Below are positions 7,201 to 8,605 of a DNA stretch of 8,605 nucleotides, piece by piece (position 1 is the first letter of the stretch; every line of letters starts with the position of its first letter). The DNA comes from JBMNTQ01 sp050945815 (GTDB taxonomy: Bacteria > Bacillota > Clostridia > Christensenellales > JBMNTQ01). Both the position numbers and the translations under genes were made by a program. The notes beneath the pieces were generated by a model. It saw only the letters and a program-made list of their open reading frames with translations, ran no database searches and had not been told where the DNA came from. The stretch covers positions 1 to 8,605 of the forward strand of contig JBMNTQ010000083.1 of NCBI GenBank assembly GCA_050945815.1, in the 5' to 3' direction.

Positions 7201-8332
7201 AACGAAAGAGCATGTTTTGCGCGCGGATTGCGCACAGCTGGAAAATGACATCATGCCCGATGTAAACGCATTGCTTGCAAACATGGGTGAGGCGCCTGAG
7301 CAGAAGACAGCCCGCACACTTGAACCTAGGGCCGGGACGTGGGTAGACGAAGCGGGAGACGCCTCCGGCTACATGGGCGTATGGCATCTGAGCGATCTGG
7401 TGCTGGATGGCGAACCTTACACGGCTGCGGATCTTGAATTGGCCATGGTGATGAACTTTTTTGACGACCGAACCGCTTTAGGAATCATTAAAGATGAAGA
7501 AACCGAAATGACATGGCGCTTAGAAAACGGCTATCTCATTGCCACCGATGAATATGACGAAATGATATTTTCGCTTAACGCAGGCGGAGACCTTGTTGCC
7601 GAGCAAGATGATGTGGTCATGTTGTTCACCCGTGAAGGCGAAGTGTCGGGTCCAACCCAATTACCTGCCGCGAATGAAAATGCCGTACTGGATGATTTTA
7701 AAGGTATCTGGGTGCTTGAAAGGGCAGGAGTCGGAAGCCTTACATTGTCAGCGGAGATGTTGGAAATGGGAATGACCTTCACCGTCTACGGTGATACAGC
7801 CACAATTGACGTCGATGGCGAAATTCTAGATGTTGAAAGTTGGATGGAAGGCTTTGAATTGTCTGTTGACGATGTGCTGGAAGGACGATTCAGGCTTCAT
7901 AAAGACGGCACGCTTAGTATAGATGGCGGCGATATGATCTTATGGCTTGTGCGCACCGGCGATGCGCCCGAACCTAACACTACCGCCAAAGCAACAGACG
8001 AGCCAAAGTCAGGCGAACCAACGACCGGCGTGCCGATGGGCGGCGATTTTGATGTGACAGGTTCTGTATGGGTGTGCACCAAAGCAGAGGTGGACGGTTA
8101 TGAAATTGATGTAAAAATGTTGGGCCGCTATGATGTGGTTTTCCATGAAGACGGCACGGCGCAGATGAACATTGGCGGCGTTCCAATGCCTAACATGTCT
8201 TGGGTTGATGAAGGCGATCATATTAATGCTGACTATTACGGAGTCCCATTTATTTTTGAACGCATAGACGATGATAAGCTGCAACTGGATTATTACGAGA
8301 CCATGCTGCTGACCTATGAGCACGAATCCTAA
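4283..8332 (+). CDS. Secreted BspA-type leucine-rich-repeat protein with C-terminal lipocalin-like repeats
   Basis: This is a 1349-residue exported protein. The start is ATG 4283, with AAGGAA ending 6 nt upstream; ATG 4277 is too close to the RBS and earlier in-frame starts lie in the IS end. A signal peptide covers residues 1-22 (K-K, hydrophobic core, cleavage near A-F-A/D-D). Four LRR_5 (BspA-like) blocks follow at about 30-175, 233-475, 516-675 and 721-947, with repeated I-G-x-x-A-F and L-x-x-V/I-x-L-P motifs. Blocks 2 and 4 open with near-identical segments ending in V-x-I-P-x-S-I-D-G-V. Each block closes with an acidic D/E-Q-containing linker (near 176-200, 475-500, 676-698, 948-970). 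Three beta-rich repeats follow at about 1028-1117, 1136-1225 and 1257-1346, with a Pro/Thr-rich linker at 1228-1252. No LPxTG, transmembrane anchor, SLH or dockerin is seen, so it is probably released or loosely held. BspA-like proteins often bind host or microbial surfaces; the ligand here is unknown. Confidence 0.9.
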   Translation: MKKIVALFLILLMLPLAHIAFADDAQEYTYNYDWLYVTGYKGAGGDIILPATMASPKKPENEYRALAVAQGAFKDNQSLTGVTIPENYQAIHEDAFSNCKNLEQLNLPDGLVIIDDRAFLGCSSLIEITLPVGISFIGNSAFGETTNLKAVHFRGPAPRMEKNAFGEGTAHLTFYVPDDQIDAYQTELAYAMGNDTAVNIVSSGQNVQLFDHSTILGQGLLLSTADISPEQMFDFDAKSGTVKSYKGFCTRVDIPASIDGVPVTAIGYRAFRENGYLSYVTFPQGVTLIGQAAFENVKRLYWAELPETVTQIGEGAFYGYAGERLALNEGLESIDNRAFGFTAKRLTDVRFPNTLLTIGDEAFFSSGIRHLQLNEGLVSIGAKAFASSPLEDTLTLPQSLESIGEMAFSGTDIAKAVLPMNLHKVGDKAFSNCKKLKKLVLTGYTLPEFGTKVFENITAFSGKGYGEQLGAKVTLPADATQEQIDTVQIAFEGMGLKVNAQLAEAQGMAALEKGTYEVGFYKEYRLLANYTGDASDIIAPEKYGDFYLDGVNAKTFKDNQNLTSFAVSHNGKYVYIGEEAFSGSSLETIDLYNSVHTIDDGAFENTQLTKADLSHVTHIGARAFKNTPLKEVVLGDEVTFIGDNAFADTALESFVIPANAQMNASALSGIPLENIRISDNATDEQIAHWSELLGFPWYNPLVRAGEESVYLSMPYTGNESDFVIDPQTGVLTAYVGNDVDVVIPRSIDGVTVRTIGYSAFDLARDYTDSGFIGDIPETWLPLRSVIIPETVTAIEDGAFAYCQQLETVISYAPLLSTGRQTFQYCRNLKDVVFVNAIQMLDNYVFEGCEALKNVYYRGTLDAIGENTFAFSGIERFIADAKVIKDSAFRNCESLTDIHIRNSVDQMEMNVFYGCSLLINICMEVTDATVFSSGDTFSGECAEGAVLILPLNISDDQAEEIYDKWSTFNLGPIATKEHVLRADCAQLENDIMPDVNALLANMGEAPEQKTARTLEPRAGTWVDEAGDASGYMGVWHLSDLVLDGEPYTAADLELAMVMNFFDDRTALGIIKDEETEMTWRLENGYLIATDEYDEMIFSLNAGGDLVAEQDDVVMLFTREGEVSGPTQLPAANENAVLDDFKGIWVLERAGVGSLTLSAEMLEMGMTFTVYGDTATIDVDGEILDVESWMEGFELSVDDVLEGRFRLHKDGTLSIDGGDMILWLVRTGDAPEPNTTAKATDEPKSGEPTTGVPMGGDFDVTGSVWVCTKAEVDGYEIDVKMLGRYDVVFHEDGTAQMNIGGVPMPNMSWVDEGDHINADYYGVPFIFERIDDDKLQLDYYETMLLTYEHES
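7364..8320 (+). repeat. Three C-terminal beta-rich (lipocalin-like) domain repeats in the LRR protein
   Basis: Diverged protein repeats of about 90 residues begin with G-V-W-H-L, G-I-W-V-L and S-V-W-V-C (residues 1032, 1141, 1261). They continue through D-G-E/E-x-D-V strands and a D-D/D-G-T-turn, and end with a hydrophobic strand (V-V-M-L-F-T-R, M-I-L-W-L-V-R, T-M-L-L-T-Y). The pattern G-x-W near the start and a -L-x-R/Y strand at the end is that of small lipocalin-like barrels found at the C-termini of clostridial surface proteins. The fold is inferred from pattern only. Confidence 0.55.
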
Positions 8333-8379
8333 GCAAACTATGCAGGCACTATTGCAGCGCGACGCATAGCGTGAACATT

Positions 8380-8416
8380 ATGTGGCATCTGATTGTTAAA
8401 TCATCAGATGCCGCAT
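8380..8416 (+). terminator. Strong 14-bp hairpin after the LRR-protein gene
   Basis: ATGTGGCATCTGAT (8380-8393) pairs with ATCAGATGCCGCAT (8403-8416) around a 9-nt loop, with one T-G wobble. It starts 47 nt after the stop codon. No T-run follows directly, so it may stabilise the 3' end rather than terminate alone. Confidence 0.5.
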
Positions 8417-8422
8417 CGTGTT

Positions 8423-8465
8423 AAACCGATCACCTTGCGACCGGGTAAGACGGATTTGCTTTTTT
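8423..8465 (+). terminator. Possible intrinsic terminator with T6 tail
   Basis: AAACCG (8423-8428) pairs with CGGaTTT (8451-8457, one bulged A), and an inner stem CTTGC/GTAAG (8434-8438 / 8445-8449) closes a 6-nt loop. Six Ts follow at 8460-8465. The stem is interrupted, so strength is uncertain, but the position after the previous hairpin fits the end of the LRR-protein transcript. Confidence 0.35.
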
Positions 8466-8505
8466 GGTATCAATGCGGCGATAGAGTACACTGAAGTTCG
8501 CAACT

Positions 8506-8554
8506 TTGCCCAGGGTGAGGAGGAATGGGCAAGCCACCGGGACTCCGCTACAAT
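8506..8554 (+). promoter_or_regulatory. Candidate promoter with overlapping inverted repeat for the downstream gene
   Basis: TGGGCA (8526-8531, 4 of 6) and TACAAT (8549-8554, 5 of 6) are 17 nt apart and would start transcription near 8561. A perfect 7-bp inverted repeat, TTGCCCA (8506-8512) with TGGGCAA (8526-8532), overlaps the -35, as an operator would. The next gene starts at 8592. Confidence 0.4.
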
Positions 8555-8591
8555 GGATGTTGCATAGACATTCACAAGGAGGAGAACCCCA

Positions 8592-8605
8592 ATGGCTCAA
8601 AGCAA
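8592..8605 (+). CDS. Start of a gene cut by the window edge
   Basis: ATG 8592 is preceded by a perfect AAGGAGG (8576-8582) with 9-nt spacing and by the candidate promoter at 8526-8554. Only M-A-Q-S and part of a fifth codon (Lys or Asn) are visible. The strong RBS suggests a highly translated gene. Small acid-soluble spore proteins can start in a similar way, but five residues do not allow an assignment. Confidence 0.55.

Noticed and set aside
8525..8605. Alternative frame from ATG 8525 preceded by AGGAGG, open to the window end
   Set aside because: The spacing from AGGAGG to ATG is only 1 nt. ATG 8592 with AAGGAGG at 9 nt is far better placed after the promoter.
1..8605. CRISPR array, tRNA, rRNA or replication origin
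   Set aside because: No regularly spaced repeats, cloverleaf, rRNA segment or iteron/DnaA-box cluster was found in reading the window.

Overview
The window looks like accessory DNA from a low-to-moderate GC Gram-positive anaerobe of the Clostridia type. The signs are strong AAGGAG-type ribosome binding sites, a very large secreted BspA-type leucine-rich-repeat protein, an IS256-family element and many GTG starts. No gene identifies the species. It is a mosaic: an AT-rich defence module on the left, an older catalase fragment, a GC-richer insertion sequence, and a surface-protein gene on the right.

Region 1-285 has no convincing complete gene. It holds two dyad-like operator candidates 31 bp apart around a possible leftward promoter. 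Region 286-1707 (minus strand) carries two directly abutting genes that I read as a complete Kiwa anti-phage system. kwaA encodes a four-helix membrane protein and starts at GTG 1707. kwaB encodes a DUF4868-type protein and starts immediately after the kwaA stop codon. Region 1712-2760 (minus strand) is the middle of a large-subunit (KatE-like) heme catalase that has lost both ends. Its remnant reading frame stops 4 nt before kwaA, so kwaA has its own Shine-Dalgarno but almost no room for its own promoter.

Region 2761-4190 is an IS256-family insertion sequence with 28-bp imperfect terminal inverted repeats. Its promoter and RBS are recognisable. The transposase keeps the DDE residues but carries a one-base frameshift near its C-terminus. 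I see no target-site duplication, and the flanks appear to come from different genes, which suggests an IS-mediated deletion or rearrangement that removed the catalase 5' half.

Region 4283-8332 (plus strand) encodes a 1349-residue exported protein. It has a signal peptide, four BspA-type LRR blocks each closed by a similar short capping/linker segment, and three C-terminal beta-rich (lipocalin-like) repeats. Downstream are two hairpins, the second followed by six Ts. A new promoter, a perfect AAGGAGG and the first five codons of another gene (start 8592) lie at the right edge.

The only recognised system is Kiwa: KwaA in the membrane is thought to sense phage attack and KwaB to act on phage DNA. 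The catalase remnant, IS and LRR protein have no evident functional link to it. The points most worth following are how Kiwa became spliced into a broken catalase gene, and the modular design of the LRR protein.
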